Below are positions 26,234 through 35,111 of a DNA stretch of 51,840 nt, in pieces (the first letter of the stretch is position 1; every line of letters starts with the position of its first letter). The stretch lies in contig JAGAPK010000072.1 of assembly GCA_017623295.1 (NCBI GenBank), positions 1 to 51,840 of the forward strand. The letters run 5' to 3'. The position numbers were made by a program, and so were the translations under genes. The DNA comes from Lachnospiraceae bacterium (GTDB taxonomy: Bacteria; Bacillota; Clostridia; Lachnospirales; Lachnospiraceae). The notes beneath the pieces are model-generated. The model did no database searches and had not been told where the DNA came from. It saw only the letters and a list, made by a program, of their open reading frames with translations.

Positions 26234-27103
26234 TTATCCCCTTGCTTCCAGTAAACGGTTGGAAAGTTCAGCAAATTGTTCCAGTGTTAACGTTTCGCCG
26301 CGTATTGTAAGCGGCAAACCCATCTGTTCCAACACTTCCATAATTTTTTCTTTGCTTACTCCCAGATTTCCGGCATTTGTAAGTCCATTCACCAGCGTTT
26401 TTCGTCTCTGATTAAAAGAAGCACGAATTACAGCAAATAAATAAGCTTCGTCCTCTACCTCAACCGGCGGTTTTTCATAACGGGTCAGGCGGATAACGGT
26501 ACTATCCACATTCGGTCTTGGCATAAAACAGGATGCCGGAACCCGTACTACAATTTCCGGATGCGCATAATACTGAACCGCTAATGACAAAGCACCATAA
26601 TCTTTTGTTCCCGGTCCTACCTGCATTCTGTCGGCAACTTCCTTCTGTACCATAATCGTAATGCTCTGAAGTGCCACATGATTTTCAAACAACGCCATAA
26701 TAATCGGTGTTGTAATATAATATGGAAGATTCGCCACAACCTTAATCGGTCTTCCCCCGTTCTGTTCCTCTACAATGCGATTAATATCCACCTTCAAAAT
26801 ATCTTCATTAATAACGGTTACATTATTATATGAAGAAAGGGTATCCTGCAAAATTGGAATCAGGTTTTTATCAATCTCAACGGCGATAACCCTTCTGGCA
26901 CGCTCTGCCAGATACTGTGTCATCGTTCCAATACCCGGTCCGATTTCCAATACACAATCTTCCTCTGTAATTTCTGCTGCATCCACAATTTTATCCAGAA
27001 TATTGCCATCTATCAGAAAGTTCTGGCCAAATTTCTTCTGAAAATTAAAATTATATTTCTGTAAAACTTCTATGGTATTTTTTGTATTTCCTAATGTCGC
27101 CAT
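26234..27103 (-). CDS. rsmA: 16S rRNA (adenine1518/1519-N6)-dimethyltransferase RsmA (KsgA)
   Basis: 289 residues. SAM motif I LEIGPGIGT (52-60) and the N6-adenine motif NLPYY (125-129), preceded by the KFGQNFL block, identify KsgA. It dimethylates two adenines in the 3' terminal helix of 16S rRNA during late 30S assembly. The C-terminal helical domain has the usual RRKTLVNGL signature. It follows tatD by 39 nt. In many Firmicutes the RNase M5 gene rnmV lies between the two; here it does not. SD AAGGA precedes the ATG. Confidence 0.96.
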   Translation of the reverse strand: MATLGNTKNTIEVLQKYNFNFQKKFGQNFLIDGNILDKIVDAAEITEEDCVLEIGPGIGTMTQYLAERARRVIAVEIDKNLIPILQDTLSSYNNVTVINEDILKVDINRIVEEQNGGRPIKVVANLPYYITTPIIMALFENHVALQSITIMVQKEVADRMQVGPGTKDYGALSLAVQYYAHPEIVVRVPASCFMPRPNVDSTVIRLTRYEKPPVEVEDEAYLFAVIRASFNQRRKTLVNGLTNAGNLGVSKEKIMEVLEQMGLPLTIRGETLTLEQFAELSNRLLEARG

Positions 27104-27142
27104 ATGATTTCCTTCTTTGCCATGTTTTATTCTGTCACTTTA

Positions 27143-27907
27143 CTACAATCGAAAAAGTCTTCTTGCATTCTGCTCTGTAATTTCTACTACCTCATCATAA
27201 TTCATATTTTTTATTGCCGCAATTTCTTTTGCCACATAAGGCAGATTCAATGAAGAATTTCTTTTACCACGATTCGGCTCCGGTGCAAGGTAGGGGCTGT
27301 CTGTTTCCAGCAAAATTTTCTCTATTGGTATATATTCTACTGCTTCCTTTAACTTCTTGGCATTCTTAAAAGTAATTACACCGCCAATACCGAAATAATA
27401 ATCCATATTCAGATATTCCCTTGCCATTTCCTTTGTATAAGAAAAGCAATGAATCACTCCGCCAATTTCCTCCGCATGCAAGTTCTTCATAATGTCTAAC
27501 GTATCTTTTGCAGCATCTCTGGAATGAATAATTACCGGAAGTTTTACTTCCCTTGCCATTTCAAGCTGTCTTTCAAACCATTTCTTCTGAATAATAGGCT
27601 CCGGCTCGTTCCAGTAATAGTCTAAACCAATTTCACCCACTGCTACCACTTTTTCCAAAGCACATTGCTCTTGCAGCCATTTGAAATTCTCTTCGTTTAA
27701 CTCTGCAGTTTCACTCGGATGCACTCCCATTGCCCCATAAACAAAAGGATATTTCTCCATCAATTCAATCGTTGTTTTACAGCTTCCTATGCTTGCACCA
27801 ACATTTATTACCGTTGCAATTCCATTCTCCAGCAAAGATGGCAGCAACGTATCTCTATCTTCATCAAATGCATCATCATCATAATGCGCGTGACTTTCAA
27901 ATATCAT
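27143..27907 (-). CDS. tatD: TatD family metal-dependent DNase
   Basis: 254 residues, TIM-barrel hydrolase. Metal ligands are visible in family order: SHAHYDD near the N terminus, GEIGLDYYW, IIHSRDA, VIHCFSYT and the C-terminal ETDSPYLAPEPNRGKRNSS. TatD enzymes are 3'-5' exonucleases and D-aminoacyl-DNA or oxidative-damage repair candidates. The start is the ATG at 27907, five nt after GGAGG; the longer in-frame reading (27946) has no SD. First gene of a tatD-rsmA pair. Confidence 0.94.
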   Translation of the reverse strand: MIFESHAHYDDDAFDEDRDTLLPSLLENGIATVINVGASIGSCKTTIELMEKYPFVYGAMGVHPSETAELNEENFKWLQEQCALEKVVAVGEIGLDYYWNEPEPIIQKKWFERQLEMAREVKLPVIIHSRDAAKDTLDIMKNLHAEEIGGVIHCFSYTKEMAREYLNMDYYFGIGGVITFKNAKKLKEAVEYIPIEKILLETDSPYLAPEPNRGKRNSSLNLPYVAKEIAAIKNMNYDEVVEITEQNARRLFRL

Positions 27908-27937
27908 ATTTTCCTCCATTTCGAAGCAAATCCTGCA

Positions 27938-27967
27938 TTTATGCAAACTTTCTTAAGAAAATGTTAA
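27938..27967 (-). promoter_or_regulatory. Candidate promoter of tatD-rsmA
   Basis: Minus-strand TTAACA (27962-27967), 18-bp spacer, CATAAA (27938-27943). It lies back to back with the tRNA-Lys promoter. Confidence 0.45.
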
Positions 27968-27975
27968 AAAAAGGC

Positions 27976-28004
27976 TTGCAAACTAAATAACATTATACTA
28001 TAAT
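27976..28004 (+). promoter_or_regulatory. Sigma-A promoter of tRNA-Lys
   Basis: TTGCAA (27976-27981), 17-bp spacer, TATAAT (27999-28004), about 25 nt upstream of the tRNA. Confidence 0.8.
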
Positions 28005-28028
28005 AACACTTGCGTGTAAAATAGATTT

Positions 28029-28101
28029 GCGCCTTTAGCTCAGTTGGTAGAGCACCTGACTCTTAATCAGGGTGTCCAGGGTTCGAGCCCCTGAAGGCGC
28101 A
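28029..28101 (+). tRNA. tRNA-Lys (anticodon CTT)
   Basis: 73 nt. Acceptor GCGCCTT (28029-28035) pairs with AAGGCGC (28094-28100), discriminator A. The anticodon stem CCTGA/TCAGG encloses CTCTTAA, giving anticodon CTT. T arm is canonical (GGTTCGAGCCC). CCA is not encoded. Confidence 0.96.
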
Positions 28102-28107
28102 CTTGCA

Positions 28108-28160
28108 AGTACCATTTTTGAGGACATACGAGCCTTGGGGATGGTGCTTTTCTTTTTTAT
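28108..28160 (+). terminator. Rho-independent terminator of tRNA-Lys
   Basis: Arms AGTACCAT (28108-28115) and ATGGTGCT (28141-28148), one wobble pair, then a T-rich tract to about 28159. Confidence 0.8.
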
Positions 28161-28189
28161 CTTAATTCTTAGTTGACAAAAATCTAAAA

Positions 28190-28218
28190 TTCACAAATGA
28201 CTTTATCGGGAGTATAGG
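28190..28218 (+). promoter_or_regulatory. Weak promoter candidate for the MBL hydrolase
   Basis: TTCACA (28190-28195), 17-bp spacer, TATAGG (28213-28218). A better -35 (TTGACA, 28173-28178) exists but has no matching -10. Confidence 0.35.
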
Positions 28219-28269
28219 TTGATTGAATAAAAGATTTATCTTACAATGAACCTAATTGGAGGCAGACAT

Positions 28270-29055
28270 ATGAAAATTACATGGTTTGGAGCAGCATCTT
28301 TGCTGATTGAATATGCAGAAGACAGAATTTTAATTGACCCGTTCCTGCCACTTCGCGGTGCGGAAAATCCGGCTTTTTTACTGGATTATGTAGAAGAGGA
28401 CTCGATTCTGATTACACATGGACATCTTGACCACCTCAGCAGTATTCCGAATATTATGGAGCATGCCGATGCCACTGTATATTGCAGTGCTTTGCCTGCT
28501 GCCACACTAGAGAAGAAAAAAGTAAATGGCGACCAGATTGCTGTAATACAGCCGGGAAATATATTGCATTTCGGACAGATAAAAGTCACTGTTCTGCCTG
28601 GAAAACATATTGAATTTGACTCGCAAATAAAGAAAAATACTCTTATAAATCCTCGTATGCTTCGCTATTTGCCAAATACGTTTGCTTTAGCCATTCAAAA
28701 TTTTTCTTATAAAGAAGGAAATGAAACTTTGATTTATCAGATTGATGCAGGTAGCAAACGAATTCTCGTGCTTGGCAGCCTGAATCTGGATGAAAATACA
28801 GAATACCCGAAATATGTTGATATGCTGGTGCTTCCTTACCAGGGTGCAACAGATTTGATTACTCCTGCACTTTCCATTATCGAAAAGATTGAACCGAAAA
28901 CAGTTTTATTAGATCACTTTGATGATGCTTTTCCACCAATTTCCCGTCGCGTGGACACCAGACCATTGAAAAAAGTATTAACGGAACGGTTTCCGGATTT
29001 ACCGGTTGTCAAACCGACCGCCGGAAAGCCTGTAACATTACTATCCTTTAAATAG
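28270..29055 (+). CDS. MBL-fold metal-dependent hydrolase (UlaG-like)
   Basis: 261 residues, metallo-beta-lactamase fold. The N-terminal KITWFGAASLLIEY...ILIDPF strand pair is typical of the UlaG-like branch, and the metal motif His50-Gly-His52-Leu-Asp54-His55 is intact. Later ligands are plausible at LPGKH, IDAG and LLDHFDDAF. Cytosolic, no signal peptide. The substrate is unknown; UlaG itself is a lactonase but this branch is diverse. The start is the ATG at 28270, seven nt after GGAGG. It converges with the Zur-like gene with only 7 nt between their stops. Confidence 0.85.
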   Translation: MKITWFGAASLLIEYAEDRILIDPFLPLRGAENPAFLLDYVEEDSILITHGHLDHLSSIPNIMEHADATVYCSALPAATLEKKKVNGDQIAVIQPGNILHFGQIKVTVLPGKHIEFDSQIKKNTLINPRMLRYLPNTFALAIQNFSYKEGNETLIYQIDAGSKRILVLGSLNLDENTEYPKYVDMLVLPYQGATDLITPALSIIEKIEPKTVLLDHFDDAFPPISRRVDTRPLKKVLTERFPDLPVVKPTAGKPVTLLSFK

Positions 29056-29062
29056 TCAGTCA

Positions 29063-29488
29063 TTACTTACACTGCTTACAATATCCGTACAACTCAATTT
29101 TGTGTCCGGTAATCTGGAAATCTTCGTCCTTTGTGTGCATATCAACATGCTCAAAAGGGCAGGATTGCAGCGGCACCAGTTTATGACATTTGAGGCAGAT
29201 GGCATAATGCTTATGTGCCTCTTTTTTCCAGGCATAAACTGCTGTATCGTCACCCATTAACGTTGATTTTACAATCAAATCATTTTCTTCAAAAACAGTC
29301 AGGGCTCTATAAACCGTAGAAATTGCGTATCCGTCTCCAAGCTCCTGCTGCTCTATCTGACGATAAATTTCGTATGCTGATAAAGGTTCTTCTGCATTCA
29401 CAAGAATCTGAAATACCGCTTCTCTCTGACGGGTCTTCTTAATTCCCTCCGGCCATTCTGCCGACCCTTTTATATTCTTTTCACTCAT
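29063..29488 (-). CDS. Fur-family metal-responsive repressor, Zur-like
   Basis: 141 residues. An N-terminal winged helix (TRQREAVFQIL ... AISTVYRALTVFEEND) is followed by a C-terminal metal domain with HKHYAICLKCHKLV and two C-x2-C pairs (Cys98/101 and Cys137/140), the structural zinc site. The wide spacing and the HGHK-type tail favour Zur over PerR, but metal choice cannot be settled from sequence. It follows the metal permease by 17 nt and would repress that unit; a TTGCA-N2-TGCAA palindrome lies at the promoter. The start is the ATG at 29488 after GAGGGA. Confidence 0.87.
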   Translation of the reverse strand: MSEKNIKGSAEWPEGIKKTRQREAVFQILVNAEEPLSAYEIYRQIEQQELGDGYAISTVYRALTVFEENDLIVKSTLMGDDTAVYAWKKEAHKHYAICLKCHKLVPLQSCPFEHVDMHTKDEDFQITGHKIELYGYCKQCK

Positions 29489-29505
29489 AACTTCCCTCAT
29501 CAAAA

Positions 29506-30357
29506 TTAAAAAGTAATTCCACTCAGTTCTATTAAAATTCCTGATACAACGCCAATCACATAAAGTAATCCGATAATTTGGGCGTTTTCTTTCGGCTTAT
29601 CATTTACACGCAGAAGTACTAAAATACCTATGCCGGCACCGACCAATAAACCGGACATCATAGCCCCTGCACCAATAACCCCTTCCAGATAAAGCTGCGT
29701 AATCACAACAGAAGAAGCACAGTTTGGAATCAAACCAACAAGTCCCGCCAGCAATTCACCAACTACCGGACGATTCAGGATCAGATTCGCCAGAAAATCT
29801 TCTCCAACAAGATGAATCACAACATGTAATGCCAAAGAAATCAGAAATATATATACAAAAATTTCTAATGTATGGTGAACAGCAGATTTTAAAATTCCTT
29901 TTTCACAATGGCAATGATGCTGTTCACACAAATGCTCTATTTCCATTTTCTCATTCTTTTTCTTAGCAAAAGCAAAATCAATCAAAAATCCTGCGCACAT
30001 GGCAAAGATAATTTTCGTGGCAAGAATTTTTAATATGGTACTCATTGCAACGTTTTCCGAAATCAAGATAGGCAACATCTCATCGGATGTAGAAAGATAA
30101 ATTGCTATCAAAGTACCCATTGTGATAATTCTACCCGCATATAAGTTAGATGCTGCCGCCGAAAAACCGCACTGCGGAAAAGCACCTAAAACACTACCGA
30201 TAATCGGACCAAATTTCCCCGACTTCTGAATCGCAATCTGCATTTTATTACCTGCTTTATGTTCCAGATATTCCATCGCCAAATATGTGACGAACAAAAA
30301 AGGCAGTAATTTTAAACTATCCAATAATGTTTCTAAAACAATTTCTAACATAAACAA
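29506..30357 (-). CDS. Putative heavy-metal permease of the ArsP_2 / 'arsenic efflux' family
   Basis: 283 residues with about eight to ten membrane helices in two halves. Each half carries a matching motif, GAFPQCGFSAAASNLYAGR (about 58-76) and GLIPNCASSVVITQLY (second half), the inverted-repeat signature of the 10-TM putative metal exporters. The loop between the halves is His/Cys-rich (EHLCEQHHCHCEKG), suited to soft-metal binding. It is transcribed with the Fur-family repressor directly downstream, so transport of zinc or manganese is as likely as arsenic compounds. Direction of transport is not evident. Confidence 0.72.
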   Translation of the reverse strand: MFMLEIVLETLLDSLKLLPFLFVTYLAMEYLEHKAGNKMQIAIQKSGKFGPIIGSVLGAFPQCGFSAAASNLYAGRIITMGTLIAIYLSTSDEMLPILISENVAMSTILKILATKIIFAMCAGFLIDFAFAKKKNEKMEIEHLCEQHHCHCEKGILKSAVHHTLEIFVYIFLISLALHVVIHLVGEDFLANLILNRPVVGELLAGLVGLIPNCASSVVITQLYLEGVIGAGAMMSGLLVGAGIGILVLLRVNDKPKENAQIIGLLYVIGVVSGILIELSGITF

Positions 30358-30406
30358 TCCTCATATTTCTTTTTGTATAAAAACGTATCTTCGATGCTTT
30401 CACTTT

Positions 30407-30418
30407 TTGCAACTGCAA
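30407..30418. promoter_or_regulatory. Candidate Fur-family operator
   Basis: Perfect inverted repeat TTGCA-AC-TGCAA, about 12 nt past the predicted transcription start of the permease-repressor unit. A third GCAAC copy lies at 30426-30430. A regulator bound here would block early elongation. Confidence 0.45.
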
Positions 30419-30436
30419 CTCATTCGCAACTACTAT

Positions 30437-30464
30437 ATCATATCATATTTCTTGCTTTTGTCAA
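30437..30464 (-). promoter_or_regulatory. Sigma-A promoter of the metal permease-repressor operon
   Basis: Minus-strand TTGACA (30459-30464), 16-bp spacer, TATGAT (30437-30442). The -35 begins only about five bases after the T run of the ABC-exporter terminator. Confidence 0.7.
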
Positions 30465-30468
30465 TCAC

Positions 30469-30508
30469 ATAAAAAGTCCACACCTACAATTTTTGTAAGT
30501 GTGGACTT
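30469..30508 (-). terminator. Rho-independent terminator of the ABC exporter pair
   Basis: Perfect 10-bp arms AAGTCCACAC (30474-30483) and GTGTGGACTT (30499-30508), inner TACA/TGTA pairing, then TTTTT on the minus strand. Confidence 0.88.
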
Positions 30509-30512
30509 CGTA

Positions 30513-32357
30513 TTATGCGGTCACATCGACAAACTGGGAATTATAAAGCTCTGCATAGAAACCATTCTGGGCAAGCAGCTGTTCATGATTGCCCTGTTCA
30601 ATAATATCACCGTCTTTCATGACCAGAATCAAGTCGGCATCTTTGATAGTTGACAATCTGTGGGCAATTACGAAACTGGTTCTTCCCTTCATCAAATTGT
30701 TCATTGCTTTCTGAATACGCTGTTCTGTTCTTGTATCAACCGAACTTGTTGCTTCATCCAGAATCAGAATCTTGTTGTCTGCCAGAATCGCTCTTGCAAT
30801 GGTCAGAAGCTGTTTCTGTCCCTGTGATACATTGCTGGCATCTTCATTCAATTCCATGTTGTAGCCACCCGGTAATGTCTGGATAAAACGGTGTGCATGG
30901 GCTGCTTTTGCTGCTTCGATAACTTCTTCGTCTGTCGCATCCAGTCTTCCGTACCGAATGTTTTCCATAATCGTTCCTTTAAACAACCATGTATCCTGTA
31001 AAACCATACCGAAACTTTCGCGTAATTCGCTACGATTGAAATCTCTGACATCATGACCATCTATTTTAATACTTCCACTGTTTACATCATAGAAACGCAT
31101 CAAAAGTTTTACCATAGTAGTCTTTCCGGCACCGGTAGGTCCGACGATAGCAACCATCTGTCCCGGCTCAACCTGGGTACTGAAGTCATGAATAATAATT
31201 TTATCTTCTTTATATCCAAATCGTACATTCTCGAAGCTGACTCTTCCTTCAAATTGAGGCAAATGCACCGGATTTTCTACAACTTGATCTTCTTCCTCTT
31301 CGTCCAAAAATTCAAAAACTCTTTCTGCTGCTGCCGCTGTGGACTGAAGCATATTAGAAACCTGTGCAATCTGGGTAATCGGCTGCGTAAAGTTTCTTAC
31401 ATATTGAATAAAAGCCTGAATATCTCCAATTTCAATGGTTCCCTTAATTGTCAAAAAGCTTCCTACGATTGCTACTGCCACATATCCTAAATTACCGATA
31501 AATGTCATTATTGGCTGCATCAGACCAGATAAAAACTGTGATTTCCAACCGGATTGATAAAGCACTTTATTCGTCTCTTCAAATTCTTTTAAAACTTCAT
31601 CTTCTCTATTGAATGCTTTTACAATGTTTTGGCCACTGTAAACTTCTTCTACCTGACCATTAATTTTACCAAGATAGGTTTGCTGTGCTACGAAGTATTT
31701 CTGAGAAAATTTCACAACGATACCAATCAATGCACCAGACACCGGCAGAATGACAAGTGCTATCAATGTCATAAGCGGACTGATGCTTAACATCATAATC
31801 AAGACACCAATCAAAGTACTAATAGAAGTAATTAACATTGTTATACTCTGATTTAAACTCATACCCAGAGTATCTACATCATTTGTAATACGTGAGAGCA
31901 CTTCACCAACAGTTCTGGATTCAAAATATTTCATTGGCATACGGTTAATTTTCTCTGAAATTTCCTTACGGAAACGGAAACATAATCGCTGAGAAATACC
32001 ACTCATAATCCATCCCTGAAGCAAAGATAAAATTGCACTGACAATATACAGTCCTAAAAGCCATAACAGAATGGTGCCTATTTTTTCAAAATTGATACCG
32101 CCTGTCTGATAAATTTTTGCCATCAGACCATTAAAAAGTTCGGTTGTGGCTTTACTTAAAATTTTCGGTCCAATAATATTAAAAACGGTACTTCCGATAG
32201 CAAACACAATTACCGCGAGCAAACCATATTTATAGTTACCCATATATTTCAGTAATTTTCTAATTGTACCTTTAAAATCTTTTGCCTTTTCACCCGGCAT
32301 CATACCAGGTCCGCCCGGACCATGTGGTCCTTTTGGTCTTCTTTGATGTTCACTCAT
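30513..32357 (-). CDS. ABC exporter half-transporter, heterodimer subunit with canonical Walker B
   Basis: 614 residues. A Pro/Gly-rich N terminus (about 25 residues) precedes six membrane helices and a nucleotide-binding domain: Walker A 406-414 (GPTGAGKTT), Walker B with catalytic Glu535 (ILILDEAT), H-loop His566. The signature motif is degenerate, VSQGQ (about 510-514) in place of LSGGQ. This fits the consensus-Walker-B half of asymmetric heterodimeric multidrug exporters such as LmrCD or TM287/288. Its ATG shares one base with the stop of its partner. Substrate unknown; drug, lipid or peptide are possible. Confidence 0.88.
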   Translation of the reverse strand: MSEHQRRPKGPHGPGGPGMMPGEKAKDFKGTIRKLLKYMGNYKYGLLAVIVFAIGSTVFNIIGPKILSKATTELFNGLMAKIYQTGGINFEKIGTILLWLLGLYIVSAILSLLQGWIMSGISQRLCFRFRKEISEKINRMPMKYFESRTVGEVLSRITNDVDTLGMSLNQSITMLITSISTLIGVLIMMLSISPLMTLIALVILPVSGALIGIVVKFSQKYFVAQQTYLGKINGQVEEVYSGQNIVKAFNREDEVLKEFEETNKVLYQSGWKSQFLSGLMQPIMTFIGNLGYVAVAIVGSFLTIKGTIEIGDIQAFIQYVRNFTQPITQIAQVSNMLQSTAAAAERVFEFLDEEEEDQVVENPVHLPQFEGRVSFENVRFGYKEDKIIIHDFSTQVEPGQMVAIVGPTGAGKTTMVKLLMRFYDVNSGSIKIDGHDVRDFNRSELRESFGMVLQDTWLFKGTIMENIRYGRLDATDEEVIEAAKAAHAHRFIQTLPGGYNMELNEDASNVSQGQKQLLTIARAILADNKILILDEATSSVDTRTEQRIQKAMNNLMKGRTSFVIAHRLSTIKDADLILVMKDGDIIEQGNHEQLLAQNGFYAELYNSQFVDVTA

Positions 32358-34570
32358 TATGCTCTACCTCCCTTCAGCTCTGCCTCTGATAACTGGGATT
32401 TTGCAATTTCCTGATAAGCTTCACAATTTTCCAGCAATTCCTCGTGCGTACCAATACCTGCTATTTTTCCATCATCCAATACTATTATCTGGTCAGCATG
32501 CAAAATCGTACTGATTCGCTGTGCTACAATAATAACCGTTGCATCTGCTATTTTCTCATTTAATGCCTTTCGCAGAACTGCATCTGTCTTATAATCCAGC
32601 GCCGAAAAACTATCATCAAACAAGAACACCTTCGGCTGCGCAGCAATTGCTCTTGCAATGGAAAGACGCTGTTTCTGTCCGCCGGATACATTCGTACCAC
32701 CCTGCGCAATCGGACTGGAATATATTTCCTTTTTACCCTCAATAAATTCCTTCGCCTGTGCAATTTCTGCAGCTTCCTTCATCATGTCATCGGAAACCTT
32801 ATCTTCACCTGCAAACTTGATGTTAGATTCTATCGTTCCTGAGAATAAAACTCCCTTCTGCGGTACAAAACCTAACAGACTGCGCAATTTTTTCTGTGAC
32901 AATTTACGAATATCGATACCATCTATCGTAATTTGTCCGCCTGTTACATCATAGAATCGAGGAATTAAATGCAATAAGGTAGATTTACCACATCCGGTAC
33001 TACCGATAATAGCTGTTGTTTCACCCGGTTTTGCAACGAAAGAAATATTTTCAAGTGCATCTTCTTCTGCACCCGGATAACGAAAGTTTACATTTTCAAA
33101 AGCAACTACACCTTTACCGGTTACTTTCGCATCCTGTGTCTGTTCCATATCAACAATTGTCGGTTCTGTCTGAAGAATTTCTTCAATACGATCTGCTGCC
33201 ACACCGGCTCTTGGCAACATAACTGATACCATTGTCAACATCAGGAATGCACCTATAATCTGCATGGTATAAGTAATAAATGCCATCATATCACCAACCT
33301 GCAAGTTTCCTAAATCAATACCCTTTGCACCAAACCAAACAATCATGACAGTAACTGCATTCATAACTAACATCATAGTCGGCATCATAAAAGTCATAAC
33401 GCGGTTCGTAAATAACTGGGTACTCATCAAATCACGGTTTGCCTTATCAAAACGCTTTTCTTCATACTTTTCACGGCTAAAGGCACGAATAACGGAAACA
33501 CCTGTCAGAATTTCTCTGGAAACCAGATTCAATCTATCCACAAGAATCTGCATTTTTTTGAATTTCGGCATTGCAATTTTAACTAACGTACCAACCAATG
33601 CAATAATAACAATAACCGCTACTACAATAATCCAACCCATTCCGGTTCTTGTATTTGTTACCTTGATAATACCACCAATACCAAGTATCGGTGCATAACA
33701 TACCATTCGAAGCAGCATAACAGATACCTGCTGCACCTGTTGGATATCATTAGTGCTTCTTGTAATCAAGGATGCGGTAGAAAACTGATCCATTTCTGCA
33801 TGAGAGAAAGAAACCACCTTTTTAAATACTCTGTCACGGAGTCGCATACCGATTCCCGCAGAAACTTTTGCTGCCAGAAAACCGGTACCAATAGCTGCTA
33901 CCATCATTAAAATTGTCATAAGCAGCATTTTACCACCAGTTACTAACAGATATCTTGTCTGAATACTGTTAATATCCACATCCATTGCTTCATATTCCGT
34001 TTTCACGAACATAACCGCCATCTGGTCGACAATCATATCACTTAATTCTTCGCCGGACTCTTCTAACATCTGGTCCTTTATGCTAAGAATCTGGTCTTTC
34101 GTCATCATACCACTTGCAACCATCGCCTTCAGGCTCTCCATATCCATTGGCATCATAGCCATATTGGATGTGCCTTGTTCCTGTAAGGAGCTTTCTGCCA
34201 TCTGACTTGCATCGGCATTTTCCAACATATAAACTATCACCATCGGAATTCCCATTGCTTCATCCAAAGCATTGATGGTTTCCTCTTCTATCACAACTAA
34301 TTCATAATCACCATCTTCATTTAGAACATAGGATTCACGAATTAGTGTCTCGTCTTTCTCTTCGGAAAACAAACAAATGCTTTCCAGAGTTTCTTCTCTC
34401 ATGACATCCAACACTGCATTCTCGATACCATTTTGCCCAATTCCCACATCCACAATATCAGATGTGTAAGATGGCAATGATAAATCACAGTATGCCTGCA
34501 AAATAAGAAGAAGAACAATTACCACCACAGCAGCTTTTGATTCTTTTAGATACTTCAAAATTTTAAACAT
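32357..34570 (-). CDS. ABC exporter half-transporter, degenerate-site subunit with large extracellular loop
   Basis: 737 residues, longer than usual because about 175 residues lie between the first and second membrane helices (about 33-207). This extra domain is acidic and Met-rich, and faces outside. The NBD keeps Walker A (GSTGCGKST, 523-531) and LSGGQ-type VSGGQ, but the catalytic Glu of Walker B is Asp (FLFDD, Asp653) and the H-loop His is Gln684. These substitutions mark the non-hydrolysing site of a heterodimeric exporter, completed by the partner. SD GGAG precedes the ATG. Expression probably from the gap to ComFB. Confidence 0.88.
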   Translation of the reverse strand: MFKILKYLKESKAAVVVIVLLLILQAYCDLSLPSYTSDIVDVGIGQNGIENAVLDVMREETLESICLFSEEKDETLIRESYVLNEDGDYELVVIEEETINALDEAMGIPMVIVYMLENADASQMAESSLQEQGTSNMAMMPMDMESLKAMVASGMMTKDQILSIKDQMLEESGEELSDMIVDQMAVMFVKTEYEAMDVDINSIQTRYLLVTGGKMLLMTILMMVAAIGTGFLAAKVSAGIGMRLRDRVFKKVVSFSHAEMDQFSTASLITRSTNDIQQVQQVSVMLLRMVCYAPILGIGGIIKVTNTRTGMGWIIVVAVIVIIALVGTLVKIAMPKFKKMQILVDRLNLVSREILTGVSVIRAFSREKYEEKRFDKANRDLMSTQLFTNRVMTFMMPTMMLVMNAVTVMIVWFGAKGIDLGNLQVGDMMAFITYTMQIIGAFLMLTMVSVMLPRAGVAADRIEEILQTEPTIVDMEQTQDAKVTGKGVVAFENVNFRYPGAEEDALENISFVAKPGETTAIIGSTGCGKSTLLHLIPRFYDVTGGQITIDGIDIRKLSQKKLRSLLGFVPQKGVLFSGTIESNIKFAGEDKVSDDMMKEAAEIAQAKEFIEGKKEIYSSPIAQGGTNVSGGQKQRLSIARAIAAQPKVFLFDDSFSALDYKTDAVLRKALNEKIADATVIIVAQRISTILHADQIIVLDDGKIAGIGTHEELLENCEAYQEIAKSQLSEAELKGGRA

Positions 34571-34728
34571 ATGTGCACTCCTCTCTTCTCTATCTCTTTA
34601 TCCCATTTTTTTCTAATTTATTTCCCATTGTTATATCTTAATCGTCTTTTACAAAAAGGTAAATAAACTAATTATAAAAAAATTATGAAATATGACGGGA
34701 AATTTTTCCATATACACAAAATTACTTA

Positions 34729-34757
34729 TTGATTCCGACTTAAAAAAGTAATATGAT
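34729..34757 (+). promoter_or_regulatory. Promoter of the ComFB gene
   Basis: TTGATT (34729-34734), 17-bp spacer, TATGAT (34752-34757), about 30 nt upstream of the start codon. The divergent ABC genes must start within the same 220-bp gap but I see no convincing minus-strand promoter. Confidence 0.6.
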
Positions 34758-34791
34758 AAAGGAGTATTATTGTACAACGGAGGGAATTCTT

Positions 34792-35103
34792 ATGGAAGGA
34801 TTACAGAACATGATGGAAGAGAATGTTGAGCGAGCAATCAATCAACTGTTGCCTACTATGCCAAATATCTGTGCATGTAACGACTGTAAGTTGGATATGG
34901 CAACATACGCTTTGAATCGCTTACATCCTAAATACACCCGTACGGATGCCGGTGCCATCCTTCATCGATTTGACACGGCTTCTCAACAGGTAGAAACTGA
35001 AATTCTCGCAATGGTTGTTTCTGCTATCAACGTAATCGGAACCAATCCTCATCATGGTCCCGAGCAATTTGTATCAGCTGCTACAACCCCAGTTGCAAAA
35101 TAG
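34792..35103 (+). CDS. ComFB family protein (late competence / putative c-di-GMP-binding)
   Basis: 103 residues. The core NMMEENVERAINQLLP...CACNDCKLDMATYALNRLHPKY matches the ComFB family, small proteins first named from the Bacillus comF operon; some members bind cyclic dinucleotides. Three cysteines in C-x-C-x2-C could bind zinc. No membrane segment. It stands alone, divergent from the ABC exporter, with its own promoter and terminator. The start is the ATG at 34792 after GGAGGG. Function in this organism is inferred; a signalling role connected to pili or flagella is attractive but unproven. Confidence 0.82.
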   Translation: MEGLQNMMEENVERAINQLLPTMPNICACNDCKLDMATYALNRLHPKYTRTDAGAILHRFDTASQQVETEILAMVVSAINVIGTNPHHGPEQFVSAATTPVAK

Positions 35104-35111
35104 GACAAACT

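Noticed and set aside
27104-27142. RNase M5 (rnmV) gene expected between tatD and rsmA
   Set aside because: Only 39 nt separate the genes; rnmV is not here and may be elsewhere in the genome.
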